Numbered from the stretch's first letter, positions 52,023 to 61,680 are shown. The stretch: DNA of 64,000 nucleotides from Flagellimonas lutaonensis (GCF_000963865.1 NZ_CP011071.1:2422501-2486500), one strand, 5' to 3'. Made by a program: numbers and translations. The notes: a model not told the origin generated them from the letters alone.

Positions 52023-53176
52023 TATCTTTTTCGGTTTAATTCATAATGATAAAGTTCACGGCCCAATTGGGCCAAGAAAGGTATGCCCACTTCGTCATAT
52101 TCATAAACATTGTCGTTGAATATGCCATCTTTGTTGACCAATATGGTGGCGGTGACCATAAACTCAATCTTGTTCTTTTCATCGTGTATGTAAGCACAGT
52201 CGGTCAACGTGCCATACGCATAGCCAACCTTGTTGTAAATGCTGACATGGTCGGGCATGGTCTCTTTTTTATCGCCATAAATGAAGAATTTGCCATAACT
52301 GTCATAATATTCTTCAGAGTCGTACCCCACCTCTTGGGGCAGTAACTGCATGGCATCTAGTAGAAACCCACGTTGCGATTCACTTAAGTTAAACCGCTCT
52401 TCGCTTATGAATTGATCCGGAAAAACTATCCGTTTCAACAAAGCGTGCTGTGCGGTGATCGGGTAGTAGTTTTTCAGTCCGAAATCGAAAGGCCCCCTGT
52501 GAAGCGAATCTTGTACATAAAACCCGGTTCCCTTTTTTATCTCCATTAGTTCAAGGGGCCGGGGTGCACCGCTGGTAATGGGTTTGGTGGTAGCGGTGGT
52601 ACTGTCATTCAAATAAATGACCAACGGTTTTGTCGTAACCTCGTCGGCATTATCGGTTGAGAGCCGGTGTGCGATTCGAATGGGCTTTACCCCCCGTCTT
52701 CGCATGCGACCGTTCAAATCGTCAAACCCCAAAAATTCAACCAAACGGTTGTTGGCAACATTATCACTGACTGTGAAAATTTGTAAAATGGCCTCAGAAA
52801 AAGTGGTTTCGACAGAGTCGCCTTCAACATAAAAACGGGTATCCGTGTCCAAAGAATCGATTTCGTTCAGTTTTTCAAGTGCGGCCACCGCTGCCGGAAA
52901 CTTGACGGTACTGGCAGGGTAGAAATAGGCATTTTCATCAACCTGAAAATCATAATCGGTAAAGACTATGCTATCGCCGAAGCGGTCAATTTGGGTGTAG
53001 CGAATTTGTAGCTCGTATTGGTCAAGACTGTCCATCACCCTTTTGATTCTCCCATCAGCGGAGGCCAGAGCTTGCTCTAAAGGGTTTACAGCTTGGTTTT
53101 GGGTGCAGCTAAGGAACAAAAGGCCAACCGCGACAAAGAGAAAGATTGAGCGCGAAAGTTGTTCAGTTTTCTTCAT
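52022..53176 (-). CDS. Class A beta-lactamase-like serine hydrolase lipoprotein
   Basis: 384 residues with lipobox LLFLSC (Cys24). Penicillin-recognising motifs S89-T-V-K92 (PASTVKFP) and S137-D-N139 are present. The third KTG motif is not obvious, which argues against a true beta-lactamase. It sits between a small conserved gene (start overlaps by 14 bp) and the SRPBCC gene. Likely a periplasmic membrane-anchored hydrolase of unknown substrate. Confidence 0.88.
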   Translation of the reverse strand: MKKTEQLSRSIFLFVAVGLLFLSCTQNQAVNPLEQALASADGRIKRVMDSLDQYELQIRYTQIDRFGDSIVFTDYDFQVDENAYFYPASTVKFPAAVAALEKLNEIDSLDTDTRFYVEGDSVETTFSEAILQIFTVSDNVANNRLVEFLGFDDLNGRMRRRGVKPIRIAHRLSTDNADEVTTKPLVIYLNDSTTATTKPITSGAPRPLELMEIKKGTGFYVQDSLHRGPFDFGLKNYYPITAQHALLKRIVFPDQFISEERFNLSESQRGFLLDAMQLLPQEVGYDSEEYYDSYGKFFIYGDKKETMPDHVSIYNKVGYAYGTLTDCAYIHDEKNKIEFMVTATILVNKDGIFNDNVYEYDEVGIPFLAQLGRELYHYELNRKR

Positions 53177-53417
53177 ACACTTCTCCTCTATGGGGTTTCA
53201 AGGCATCACGAACCTTTTTCATTTCTATCTTATTGACGACCATATAGGCCATGCTGTGCATGTCGCTGAAATGCGTGAACCCTGTGATATCGTTGTTGAG
53301 TTTTTCGTGAAAGATGAACTCGGCCAGGTGTTTTTGGTGGTGTTCGGCCGTTTTGGCAGCGGCCGGTCCTCTAAAATCCCAAATAAGTTTGATCTTTTGA
53401 TCCACTGAATCTTCCAT
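53163..53417 (-). CDS. Conserved hypothetical protein (84 aa)
   Basis: 84 residues, no signal peptide. The pattern IWDFRGPAAAKTAEHHQKHLAEFI with several His residues is reminiscent of small metal-binding or DUF-type proteins, but I do not recognise a family. It is overlapped by 14 bp with the serine hydrolase gene and lies 2 bp from the SRPBCC gene upstream, so it is part of that operon and surely real. Confidence 0.78.
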   Translation of the reverse strand: MEDSVDQKIKLIWDFRGPAAAKTAEHHQKHLAEFIFHEKLNNDITGFTHFSDMHSMAYMVVNKIEMKKVRDALKPHRGEVYEEN

Positions 53418-53419
53418 CG

Positions 53420-53875
53420 TTATTGGTCATCAAGTACTGAAATACCTTTTTCGGCGAAATTTTTAAAATCGACGGCATACTTCATCGACTGTTTCTTAAA
53501 GGCCCCAGGCATTAAAAAGGCCATTAATTTCATGCCCAGCGAAGAGAATTGAAATTCGCTTTCCGATATCCAACGGGTTTTTCCGTCTTCCTCCTTGAAA
53601 TAATTTTTTTGTATGTTGTGCACGCCCTTGGCATCGTAGGTCACATGAAATTCTTCGGGCAGGTTTCGTTTGATGATTGTCTCGACCATTTCAAGCTCTC
53701 GCTTTCCCATCTTGTATTTAAGGTTCATTCTCGCCCCCTCTTCACCGGGTGTTCCAGAAAGTTGCTCGTAGCTCACAAGCCCCCGCTGCCAATGCTTCAT
53801 GTTTTCAGGATTGTCGAGCTTTTTGATGAATTCGTCACGGGGCAGGTCAACTGTAATCTCGGTAGTATACTTCAT
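53420..53875 (-). CDS. SRPBCC family protein
   Basis: 151 residues of helix-grip fold: KYTTEITVDLPRDEFIKKLDNPENMKHWQRGL at the N-terminus and SMKYAVDFKNFAEKG at the end. First gene of the operon that continues with the 84-residue protein, the serine hydrolase and the second START-like gene. Probably binds a hydrophobic ligand; function unknown. Confidence 0.88.
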   Translation of the reverse strand: MKYTTEITVDLPRDEFIKKLDNPENMKHWQRGLVSYEQLSGTPGEEGARMNLKYKMGKRELEMVETIIKRNLPEEFHVTYDAKGVHNIQKNYFKEEDGKTRWISESEFQFSSLGMKLMAFLMPGAFKKQSMKYAVDFKNFAEKGISVLDDQ

Positions 53876-53956
53876 CGGTATTGGTTTAGGTATCTAATGT
53901 ACTAAAATATTGATTTGTGCCGCCTACTAAAAATCTGTTAATGAAAGGGACACTGC

Positions 53957-53986
53957 TTGTTCAGGATGAAGTTATTGTTATTTTTG
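53957..53986 (+). promoter_or_regulatory. Promoter next to the start of the chaperone operon
   Basis: TTG at 53957-53959, 19-bp spacer, TATTTTTG at 53979-53986. Only 4 nt separate it from the ATG at 53991, so the transcript would be leaderless. Confidence 0.65.
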
Positions 53987-53990
53987 CCCA

Positions 53991-54866
53991 ATGCAATTCC
54001 TGGCCAAAATATACAAAAGACAGCTTGTTTTTGCGGGGTTATTGATTCTTGTTGGTTCCTGTGGTTCTTTTTTGAGGGATAAGGAAGAAAACGAACCCCT
54101 AGCAAGGGTCGGGGAAGCATTTTTGTACCATGAAGACATTGCTCCTTTATTGGACAAAGGACTTTCACCACAAGATAGTGCCGCCTTTGTGGTCAACTAC
54201 ATCAATAAGTGGGCGGCCAAACAACTTTTAATGTCTAAGGCCAAAATCAACCTTCCTGAAGATCAATTGGCACTATTTGATAAATTGGTGGATGATTATC
54301 GCACAGATTTATACACCCGAGCCTATCTAAACCTGCTTGTCGAGCAGTCGAGCGATACGTTGATAAGCGATACAGAACTTAAAAATTTTTACGAAAATCA
54401 AAAGGAGAACTTTAGGTTGAATGAAAAATTGGTACAACTTCGATTTGTAATGCTTCCCAACCAGTTTTTGAACAAAGACGAGGTGGAGAAAAGGCTTAGA
54501 AATTTTACCAATGAAGACCAGATATATTTGGATTCAATTGCCGTACAGTTTAAAAAATTGCACCTTAACGATTCTGTATGGGTAGATGCCTCTAAGGTAA
54601 TTTGGCAAATAGCGCCCCTTAGTTCGGACAATCAGGATAGGTACTTAAAAAAATCACAATTTTTTGAACTACAGGATTCTTTAGGGGTATATTTGGGAAA
54701 GGTCACAAATGTTTTGGAAGAAAATGAAGTGGCTCCCCTATCATATATCACCCCAAACATCAAACAGATCATCCTAAACAGAAGAAGATTGGAGCAAATC
54801 AAAAAAATTGAAACCGAAATCATAGATGAAGCGATCAAAAAGAATGAATTTGAACTTTATAGATAA
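53991..54866 (+). CDS. Periplasmic lipoprotein, peptidyl-prolyl-isomerase-associated (SurA_N-like)
   Basis: 291 residues; lipobox ILVGSC (Cys24). The first ~110 residues after the anchor (EPLARVGEAFLYHEDIAPLL) resemble the N-terminal chaperone helix bundle of SurA/PrsA proteins (ARVGEA strand, then helices); no parvulin rotamase domain can be recognised in the remainder. It lies directly before the SurA-like gene (23-bp overlap) and probably works with it in outer-membrane protein folding. No other Met can be the start. Confidence 0.8.
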   Translation: MQFLAKIYKRQLVFAGLLILVGSCGSFLRDKEENEPLARVGEAFLYHEDIAPLLDKGLSPQDSAAFVVNYINKWAAKQLLMSKAKINLPEDQLALFDKLVDDYRTDLYTRAYLNLLVEQSSDTLISDTELKNFYENQKENFRLNEKLVQLRFVMLPNQFLNKDEVEKRLRNFTNEDQIYLDSIAVQFKKLHLNDSVWVDASKVIWQIAPLSSDNQDRYLKKSQFFELQDSLGVYLGKVTNVLEENEVAPLSYITPNIKQIILNRRRLEQIKKIETEIIDEAIKKNEFELYR

Positions 54867-56262
54867 GCACCGACTGTTGCCGTTTTTGGCGGTCGTTTTT
54901 GGCTTGTTGGCCACTCGGGCCCAAGACGCACCAGAGACACAGGTGACAAATGAATCCGATGGTTCGCGCACCAAGGTAAAGGTCGATGGCATTGCTGCGG
55001 TAGTGGGCGATTATGTGATCCTTGATTCCGATATCGAGAAAACATTGATCGATCTGCGCAGTCAAGGGGCCTCTACAGAAGATATTACCCATTGCCAACT
55101 GTTGGGCAAATTGATGGAAGATAGGCTTTATGCCCACCAAGCTGTACAAGACAGCCTTTTGGTATCAGACGACCAAGTGAACGCACAAAGCGATGCGCAG
55201 ATCAATGAACTGGTGTCGCGTATCGGCAGCATCGAAAAAATGCTGAAGTATTACAAAAAGCCCGATTTGGAATCGTTTCGCAAAGAGTTGTTTGAAATCA
55301 ATAAACTGCGAATGCTCTCTGAAAAAATGCAGAGCAAGATCGTTGAAGATATTGAGGTAACCCCCGAAGAGGTGAGGCAATTCTTTTTCAAGATTCCCGA
55401 AGACCAACGCCCCGTTTTTGGCGCCGAGCTTGAGATTGCCCAGATTGTGAAACAACCAAAGGCTTCTGAAGAAGAAAAGCAAAGGGTGATCGACCGGTTA
55501 AAGGGTATCAAGCAAGATATCGAGGAAAATGACGCCAGTTTTAATGTAAAGGCTATCTTGTACTCACAAGACCCCGGTTCGAAATCAAGGGGCGGCCTAT
55601 ATCCGGGCATGACCAAAGAGACCCCTTTTGTAAAAGAGTTCAAAGATGTGGCCTTTAGCCTACAAGAGGGCGAGATTTCAGAACCTTTCGAGACCATGTT
55701 TGGGTACCACATTATAAAGGTTGAAAAAATTAGGGGGCAAGAACGCGACGTTCGGCACATCTTGTTGATACCCGAAATTTCTGAGGAGGCCATCAAAGAT
55801 GCGGTCAAAGAGCTCGATACCATACGTCAGCATATTCTTGATGGCAAGTACACCTTTGCCGATGCCGCGCGTAACTTTTCTGATGAGAAGGAAACCAAGT
55901 TTGACGGAGGCCTCTTAAGGAACCCGATCAATTTCGATTCAAGGTTTGAACTCACAAAAATGGATCCCGCCCTTTACAACCAGGTCAGGGATTTGAAAGA
56001 TGGAGAAATATCGAAACCCATTCGTGAAGATGACCCTAGGGGAGGGCCTCCCAAATTCAAGATCATGAAAATCTCGAACCGCTACGATGAGCATGTGGCC
56101 GACTTTGCAAAAGACTATATAAAAATCCAAGAATTGGCCCTACGCGAAAAACAGCTGAAGGCCATAAAAAAATGGATGGCCGAGCACATTCAAGATACCT
56201 ACATACACGTAGATCCAGAAAACAAAGACTGCAATTTTGCCAACAACTGGTTAAAAGAATAA
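54844..56262 (+). CDS. SurA-like periplasmic peptidyl-prolyl isomerase
   Basis: 472 residues from the Met of NLNFIDKHRLLPF (a Met six codons earlier is also possible). Signal peptide, N-terminal chaperone domain (KVDGIAAVVGDYVILDSDIEK), then two parvulin-type rotamase domains (about 180-280 and 285-390; VKAILYSQDPGSKSRGGLYPGMTKE and VRHILLIPEISEEAIKDA). Folds outer-membrane proteins, which this phylum needs for T9SS and TonB receptors. Overlaps the upstream lipoprotein gene by 23 bp. Confidence 0.93.
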   Translation: MNLNFIDKHRLLPFLAVVFGLLATRAQDAPETQVTNESDGSRTKVKVDGIAAVVGDYVILDSDIEKTLIDLRSQGASTEDITHCQLLGKLMEDRLYAHQAVQDSLLVSDDQVNAQSDAQINELVSRIGSIEKMLKYYKKPDLESFRKELFEINKLRMLSEKMQSKIVEDIEVTPEEVRQFFFKIPEDQRPVFGAELEIAQIVKQPKASEEEKQRVIDRLKGIKQDIEENDASFNVKAILYSQDPGSKSRGGLYPGMTKETPFVKEFKDVAFSLQEGEISEPFETMFGYHIIKVEKIRGQERDVRHILLIPEISEEAIKDAVKELDTIRQHILDGKYTFADAARNFSDEKETKFDGGLLRNPINFDSRFELTKMDPALYNQVRDLKDGEISKPIREDDPRGGPPKFKIMKISNRYDEHVADFAKDYIKIQELALREKQLKAIKKWMAEHIQDTYIHVDPENKDCNFANNWLKE

Positions 56263-56265
56263 TGC

Positions 56266-57219
56266 ATGTCTGATGTAGCTGCTATCAAAAACCTTGTTGA
56301 AAAACACAAGGCACTTAAAAACGAGATTGGTAAGGTAATAATTGGGCAAGATGAGGTCGTTGACCAAATCTTGCTGTCTATCTATACAGGCGGACATTCG
56401 TTGCTTATTGGGGTGCCCGGCTTGGCCAAGACCCTGATGGTCAATACTATTGCCCAGACCTTGGGGCTTGATTTTAAGCGCATACAGTTTACACCTGACT
56501 TAATGCCCAGTGATATTTTGGGTAGCGAAGTCCTTGACCAAGACCGTAATTTTAAATTCATAAAGGGCCCGATTTTCGCCAACATTATTCTGGCCGATGA
56601 AATCAACCGGACCCCTCCAAAAACACAGGCCGCATTGTTGGAGGCCATGCAAGAGCGTGCCGTGACCATTGCTGGACAGCGACATAAACTGGAATCGCCC
56701 TACTTCGTATTGGCGACCCAAAACCCCATTGAGCAAGAAGGCACCTATCCGTTGCCAGAGGCCCAGTTAGATCGCTTTATGTTTGCGATCAAATTGGGGT
56801 ATCCTTCTGTGGAAGAAGAGATCAACATTGTCAAGGCTACCACCTCAGACCGTTCGGTGGTGCTCAACACGCTCTTTAGTGCCGATGCCATCATAGATGT
56901 GCAACAACTGATACGACGTATACCGGTACCCGATAACGTGGTCGACTATACGGTCAAGCTCGTGAACAAAACACGCCCCACACTTGAGGGAGCTTCAGAC
57001 TTTGTAAAAAACTATATCGACTGGGGCGCAGGGCCCAGGGCTTCGCAGAATCTGGTCTTGGGGGCCAAGGCCCATGCAGCCGTTTCTGGTAAGTTCTCAC
57101 CAGACATCGAAGATGTAAAGGCTGTTTCGCCCGGTATATTGCGCCATAGAATTCTTAAAAACTATAAGGCCGAGGCAGAGGGCATCTCCATAGAAGAAAT
57201 CATAGAAAGTCTGTTATAA
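56266..57219 (+). CDS. MoxR family AAA+ ATPase
   Basis: 317 residues. Walker A GVPGLAKT (49-56), Walker B/sensor ADEINRTPPKTQAALLEAMQE and LATQNPIEQEGTYPLPEAQLDRFMF (MoxR signature). MoxR ATPases act as chaperones for insertion or metal-loading of partners, typically with DUF58 and VWA proteins, but here the next gene is aconitase. It starts 3 bp after the SurA-like gene, so it is in the same operon. Confidence 0.93.
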   Translation: MSDVAAIKNLVEKHKALKNEIGKVIIGQDEVVDQILLSIYTGGHSLLIGVPGLAKTLMVNTIAQTLGLDFKRIQFTPDLMPSDILGSEVLDQDRNFKFIKGPIFANIILADEINRTPPKTQAALLEAMQERAVTIAGQRHKLESPYFVLATQNPIEQEGTYPLPEAQLDRFMFAIKLGYPSVEEEINIVKATTSDRSVVLNTLFSADAIIDVQQLIRRIPVPDNVVDYTVKLVNKTRPTLEGASDFVKNYIDWGAGPRASQNLVLGAKAHAAVSGKFSPDIEDVKAVSPGILRHRILKNYKAEAEGISIEEIIESLL

Positions 57220-57377
57220 AGTCTCATTTTTCAGCTTCAAAAAGTTTTAATGAGTTAAATAGCGGCGCCGTTTTTTGACAACTGTAAAAAAGCGCATTAA
57301 ACAGTACGGCTATAGTTTCAAAGCCCGTTTCTATTTTGTAATTTTATCGAATTGTAATCTAAAAATTCTATTGAAAA

Positions 57378-59648
57378 ATGGCATTTGACATTGACATGAT
57401 CAAAAACGTTTATTCTACCATGGGTGAAAGGGTAGAAATAGCGAGAAAGTTGGTGGGAAGACCCCTTACCTTGGCAGAAAAGATTTTGTATTCGCATTTA
57501 TGGGAAGGAAACCCCACAAAGGCTTTTACCAGGGGCAAGGATTATGTGGATTTTGCACCCGATCGTGTGGCGTGTCAAGATGCTACGGCCCAAATGGCCC
57601 TGCTTCAGTTTATGCATGCGGGCAAGCCCAAGGTCGCCGTTCCAACCACTGTCCACTGTGATCACTTGATTCAGGCAAAGGTTGGGGCCGAGGCCGATTT
57701 GAAGAGGGCCAATGAAACCAGTAACGAGGTCTTTGATTTTTTGGAGTCGGTCTCAAATAAATATGGAATCGGATTTTGGAAACCCGGTGCAGGTATTATC
57801 CACCAAGTGGTTTTAGAAAATTATGCGTTTCCGGGGGGAATGATGATCGGAACCGATTCGCACACGGTGAACGCTGGCGGATTGGGTATGGTGGCCATCG
57901 GTGTTGGTGGTGCCGATGCCGTGGATGTCATGGCCGGAATGCCATGGGAGCTCAAGTTTCCGAAATTGATCGGGGTGAAACTGACAGGAAAGCTATCAGG
58001 ATGGACTGCCCCCAAGGATGTCATCTTGAAAGTCGCCGATATTCTTACCGTAAAAGGTGGCACAGGAGCCATCATCGAATATTTTGGTGAAGGGGCCATC
58101 TCAATGTCTTGCACGGGTAAGGGCACCATTTGTAACATGGGTGCTGAAGTGGGGGCCACTACTTCAACCTTCGGATATGACGATTCTATGGACCGATACC
58201 TACGGGCCACCGATCGTGCCGATGTGGCCGATGCCGCCCGAGAGGTAAGAGAGCATTTGACCGCCGATCCCGAAGTGTATGAAAACCCAGAAAAATACTT
58301 TGACCAAGTCATTGAAATCGACTTGGATACCTTGGAGCCCCATTTGAACGGGCCGTTTACTCCAGATTTGGCTACCCCTATTTCTAAAATGGGAGAGGCC
58401 GCAAGAGAGAACGACTGGCCGCTGAATGTTGAATATGGGCTCATAGGTTCATGCACCAATTCATCATACGAAGATATTTCACGGGCTGCCTCCTTGGCCG
58501 AACAGGTTTCTGAGAAGAATCTGAAAACCAAATCGAATTTTACCATCACTCCCGGTTCAGAGCAGGTTCGCTATACCATCGAGCGCGACGGGTTTATAGA
58601 TACGTTCAACAAGATAGGGGCCACGGTATTTGCCAATGCCTGTGGGCCATGTATTGGTATGTGGGACCGATATGGTGATAAGGCGGCCAATGGGCCCCGA
58701 AACACCATCGTTCACTCGTTCAATAGAAACTTTGCCAAACGTGCCGATGGTAACCCGAACACCTTGGCCTTTGTGGGCTCTCCAGAGCTGGTCACGGCCA
58801 TTGCCATCGCCGGTAGGCTTGATTTCAACCCCATGACCGATAAATTGATCAATGAAGATGGGGAAGAGGTAATGTTAGATGAGCCAAGGGGCTACGAACT
58901 GCCGCCAAAGGGCTTCGCTGTTGAAGATGCCGGCTATATTGCACCCAAAGAAGACGGTAGCAGTGTAGAGGTCAAAGTAGCCAAAGATTCTGAGCGTTTG
59001 CAGTTGCTTGAACCGTTTGAGCCTATCAAACCCGAAGAATTAAAAGGCATGAAATTGTTGATCAAGGCGTATGGCAAATGTACCACTGACCATATTTCCA
59101 TGGCAGGGCCATGGCTTCGTTTCAGGGGGCACCTTGACAATATTTCGAACAATACCTTGATTGGTGCGGTCAATGCCTTTAACAAGAAAACCAATTTTGT
59201 AAAGAACCAGTTGACCGGTGAGTATGGTAGCGTGCCCGATACACAAAGGGCCTACAAGGCAAAAGGGATCAAGACCATAGTGGTGGGCGACCATAATTAT
59301 GGTGAGGGATCGTCCCGTGAGCATGCGGCCATGCAACCCAGACATTTGGGCGTGGCTGCTGTATTGGTCAAATCATTTGCCAGAATACATGAGACCAACC
59401 TTAAGAAACAGGGTATGTTGGCACTGACGTTTGCCGATGAAAGTGATTACGACAAAATTCAAGAAGACGATACCTTCAACTTTTTGGATATCGACTCATT
59501 TGCACCAGACAAGCCGTTGACCATAGAAGTGGTGCACGATGATGGAAGCAAAGATATTATCATGGCGAACCATTCATACAACGACACCCAAATCGCATGG
59601 TTCAAAGAAGGATCGGCGTTGAACTTGATCAAAAGGCAGAATGCGTAG
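57378..59648 (+). CDS. acn: Aconitate hydratase, mitochondrial type
   Basis: 756 residues. The [4Fe-4S] ligands are Cys359 ([10 protein letters not shown]), Cys422 and Cys425 (ANACGPCIG). The signature [25 protein letters not shown] resembles mitochondrial ACO2 rather than bacterial AcnA/AcnB. Full length, with the C-terminal swivelling domain ([17 protein letters not shown]). TCA-cycle isomerisation of citrate to isocitrate. It has its own AT-rich upstream region; no other TCA gene is adjacent. Confidence 0.96.
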   Translation: MAFDIDMIKNVYSTMGERVEIARKLVGRPLTLAEKILYSHLWEGNPTKAFTRGKDYVDFAPDRVACQDATAQMALLQFMHAGKPKVAVPTTVHCDHLIQAKVGAEADLKRANETSNEVFDFLESVSNKYGIGFWKPGAGIIHQVVLENYAFPGGMMIGTDSHTVNAGGLGMVAIGVGGADAVDVMAGMPWELKFPKLIGVKLTGKLSGWTAPKDVILKVADILTVKGGTGAIIEYFGEGAISMSCTGKGTICNMGAEVGATTSTFGYDDSMDRYLRATDRADVADAAREVREHLTADPEVYENPEKYFDQVIEIDLDTLEPHLNGPFTPDLATPISKMGEAARENDWPLNVEYGLIGSCTNSSYEDISRAASLAEQVSEKNLKTKSNFTITPGSEQVRYTIERDGFIDTFNKIGATVFANACGPCIGMWDRYGDKAANGPRNTIVHSFNRNFAKRADGNPNTLAFVGSPELVTAIAIAGRLDFNPMTDKLINEDGEEVMLDEPRGYELPPKGFAVEDAGYIAPKEDGSSVEVKVAKDSERLQLLEPFEPIKPEELKGMKLLIKAYGKCTTDHISMAGPWLRFRGHLDNISNNTLIGAVNAFNKKTNFVKNQLTGEYGSVPDTQRAYKAKGIKTIVVGDHNYGEGSSREHAAMQPRHLGVAAVLVKSFARIHETNLKKQGMLALTFADESDYDKIQEDDTFNFLDIDSFAPDKPLTIEVVHDDGSKDIIMANHSYNDTQIAWFKEGSALNLIKRQNA

Positions 59649-59668
59649 TGCATTCAAAATATTGAATT

Positions 59669-59804
59669 AAGGGGTTGTCCAAAATAAGTCAGTTATTATC
59701 GCTTTGTGGCCGAAAGGTGTCACTATTTCTTGGGCCAACACAGGTTATCGTAACAATTTGCTTCCCATAGAAGCCATTAAAGGACTTTTTTTGGACAATC
59801 CCTT
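59669..59804. mobile_element. MITE-like element with 22-bp terminal inverted repeats
   Basis: Left end AAGGGGTTGTCCAAAATAAG... (59669-59690) and right end (59783-59804, reverse complement AAGGGATTGTCCAAAAAAAG...) match at 20 of 22 positions. The 136-bp element has no ORF. GGGGTTGTCCAAAA-type ends are known from some insertion sequences (IS1182-like, from memory), so this may be a non-autonomous derivative. No target duplication is evident. Confidence 0.6.
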
Positions 59805-59825
59805 TCATTTTGAAAATGTGAGTGC

Positions 59826-60386
59826 ATGAAATTCAAAAAAAAGACCTTTCTCAACCTTCTGCTCATACTTTTTGTTGTATCATTCTTTGTTACGCCCTTA
59901 GGGCATTATTCAAAAATTTGGCTGAACAGGATCTTTGCCACATCACCCAAAATAATTGAAAAGGCTGAAAGGAAGCAGATAACCGACTACGATTGGAAGC
60001 TGAAAGATGCGGATTGGAACTTCTTCAATTTTGAAAAGTCAAAGGGTCGTGTGATTTTCATCAATCTATGGGCATCTTGGCGGTTGCCTTCTGAAGCAGA
60101 ATTGGCCAGCGTGCAAAAGCTGTATGATGCGTACCGGGGAAAGCTTGATTTCTACATAATCACCAATGAAGAAAGGGCCCCGGTCGAAGAATTCATGCAA
60201 AAGCAGGGGTTTACCTTTCCGGTCACTTATTTGATAATTGGTGAAAAGACACCAATAGATGTTGAAGAGGTACCTTCTTCATACATAATCGACAAGAACG
60301 GTTACATTGTGATCCATGAAAACGAAATTGCCGATTGGGACTCAAGCGTGGTTCACAATCTTTTGGAAGAACTCTTGGAAGAGTAG
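59826..60386 (+). CDS. Thioredoxin-fold protein without active-site cysteines
   Basis: 186 residues: one N-terminal membrane helix (~8-25), then a TlpA/thioredoxin-like domain facing the periplasm (VIFINLWASWRLPSEAELASVQ). Where TlpA proteins have WCxPC the sequence has W85-R86-L-P-S89, so both redox cysteines are gone, while the cis-Pro region (EEVPSSYII) is kept. It therefore cannot be a thiol oxidoreductase and may have become a binding protein. It overlaps the convergent crtZ gene by 34 bp. Not obviously part of the carotenoid operon. Confidence 0.85.
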   Translation: MKFKKKTFLNLLLILFVVSFFVTPLGHYSKIWLNRIFATSPKIIEKAERKQITDYDWKLKDADWNFFNFEKSKGRVIFINLWASWRLPSEAELASVQKLYDAYRGKLDFYIITNEERAPVEEFMQKQGFTFPVTYLIIGEKTPIDVEEVPSSYIIDKNGYIVIHENEIADWDSSVVHNLLEELLEE

Positions 60387-60835
60387 TTCTTTTTAAAATA
60401 CTTGAAAGGCACTACCAGCATACCGAAGCACTCACCGTCTTCTTTGCCCAAATGTTTGTGGTGCATTTTATGGGCCCTGCGTACACCGCGCGCATACCAA
60501 TTGTTGGCATTTCTGAATATCTTGAACCGCTGGTGTATAAAAATATCGTGTACCGTGAAATAGGCGATGCCATAGGCCAAAATTCCAAAGCCAAGCGGCC
60601 AGCCATACCAGAATTCGGTCTGGGCACCAAGATAGAAGCAGACCATGCTCACCACTGCATAGAATAGAAAAAAGGCATCGTTCCGTTCAAACCATGAATC
60701 GTGGTCTTTTTTATGGTGATCTTTGTGCAGGCTCCATAAAAAACCATGCATAATGTATTTGTGGGTAAACCATGCCATGAACTCCATAAAAGAGAAAGTT
60801 GCCAGAAAAATAACTATCCAAATCAGTGTTTTCAT
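60353..60835 (-). CDS. crtZ: Beta-carotene hydroxylase (fatty acid hydroxylase superfamily)
   Basis: 160 residues, membrane-embedded, with the histidine clusters expected for the di-iron site: HKYIMHG, HKDHHKKDH, FTVHDIFIHQRF and HKMHHKH. Adds hydroxyl groups to beta-carotene rings (zeaxanthin formation). Last gene of the crtI-crtB-crtZ operon, starting 2 bp after crtB. The stop overlaps the convergent thioredoxin-fold gene by 34 bp. Confidence 0.92.
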   Translation of the reverse strand: MKTLIWIVIFLATFSFMEFMAWFTHKYIMHGFLWSLHKDHHKKDHDSWFERNDAFFLFYAVVSMVCFYLGAQTEFWYGWPLGFGILAYGIAYFTVHDIFIHQRFKIFRNANNWYARGVRRAHKMHHKHLGKEDGECFGMLVVPFKYFKKNYSSKSSSKRL

Positions 60836-60837
60836 GC

Positions 60838-61677
60838 TTATACCAAATTCAATTTATAACTGACATATGATGTAGCCAATAGCCCAAATTTTTGATAATT
60901 GGGCACCCGAATTCGGGTGTTTTTTATTTCCAAAGGAGGTGTTTTCACCAACTTGTCCAATAGTTTGCTGTAATATTTGTATGCCGTGTACACCCCAAAT
61001 TTAGAGTCGTTCGGTAATTTGGCAATACCGGCGTGCCCCTTTTTGAAGTCATCACGTATTTCCTCGACAATACGGTTTTTTGAAACTTCATCCAACTTGG
61101 CCAGGTCGATGTGTGGGAAGTAGGTTCTGTTCAGATCTTCAAAATCTGCTTTTAGGTCGCGCAAAAAATTTACCTTTTGAAAGGCAGAGCCCAAAGCCAT
61201 GGCAGACTCTTTCAATTCACCATACCTTTCTTTATCGCCCTTTACAAATACGCAAAGACACATGAGGCCGACCACATCTGCCGAACCATAGATGTATTCT
61301 CTGTACTCATTCTCGGTGGCATACTCTTTTTTGGTCAAATCCATCCGCATACTGCGCATAAAGGCATCTACCAAATGTCGCGGAATACCATATTGGTGGT
61401 AGGTATGTTGAAAGGCGTTGAGTATTGGGTTTAGGCTGATTTTTTGGGAAAGTGCCTTATCGAGGTCCTCTTCAAAATGGTTCAGCAGTTCTTTCTTGTC
61501 ATAGTCATGAAAGCTATCGACAATTTCATCGGCAAATCTGACAAAGCCGTAAATATTATAAATGTGCGATCTAATGTTGGGGCCCAACATTTTGGTTGCC
61601 AGCGAAAACGATGTGCTATACGATTTTGTGACCGTTTTACTGCATTGGTATGAGACCTTGTCAAAAATTGCCTTCAT
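60838..61677 (-). CDS. crtB: Phytoene synthase
   Basis: 279 residues of the squalene/phytoene synthase family. The two Asp-rich motifs for diphosphate/Mg binding are DEIVDSFHDYD (residues ~52-62) and RDLKADFED (~172-180); an additional FVKGDKERYGELKE helix is typical. Condenses two geranylgeranyl diphosphates to phytoene. Starts 3 bp after the end of crtI. Confidence 0.94.
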   Translation of the reverse strand: MKAIFDKVSYQCSKTVTKSYSTSFSLATKMLGPNIRSHIYNIYGFVRFADEIVDSFHDYDKKELLNHFEEDLDKALSQKISLNPILNAFQHTYHQYGIPRHLVDAFMRSMRMDLTKKEYATENEYREYIYGSADVVGLMCLCVFVKGDKERYGELKESAMALGSAFQKVNFLRDLKADFEDLNRTYFPHIDLAKLDEVSKNRIVEEIRDDFKKGHAGIAKLPNDSKFGVYTAYKYYSKLLDKLVKTPPLEIKNTRIRVPNYQKFGLLATSYVSYKLNLV

Positions 61678-61680
61678 GTA

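Noticed and set aside
52022-53176. Antibiotic-resistance beta-lactamase
   Set aside because: S-x-x-K and S-D-N are present but a clear KTG motif and the short class A length are not; more likely a general serine hydrolase.
57821-58549. Long minus-strand frame (about 242 codons) within aconitase
   Set aside because: Shadow of the aconitase reading frame; Ser/Pro-rich, no start or promoter context.
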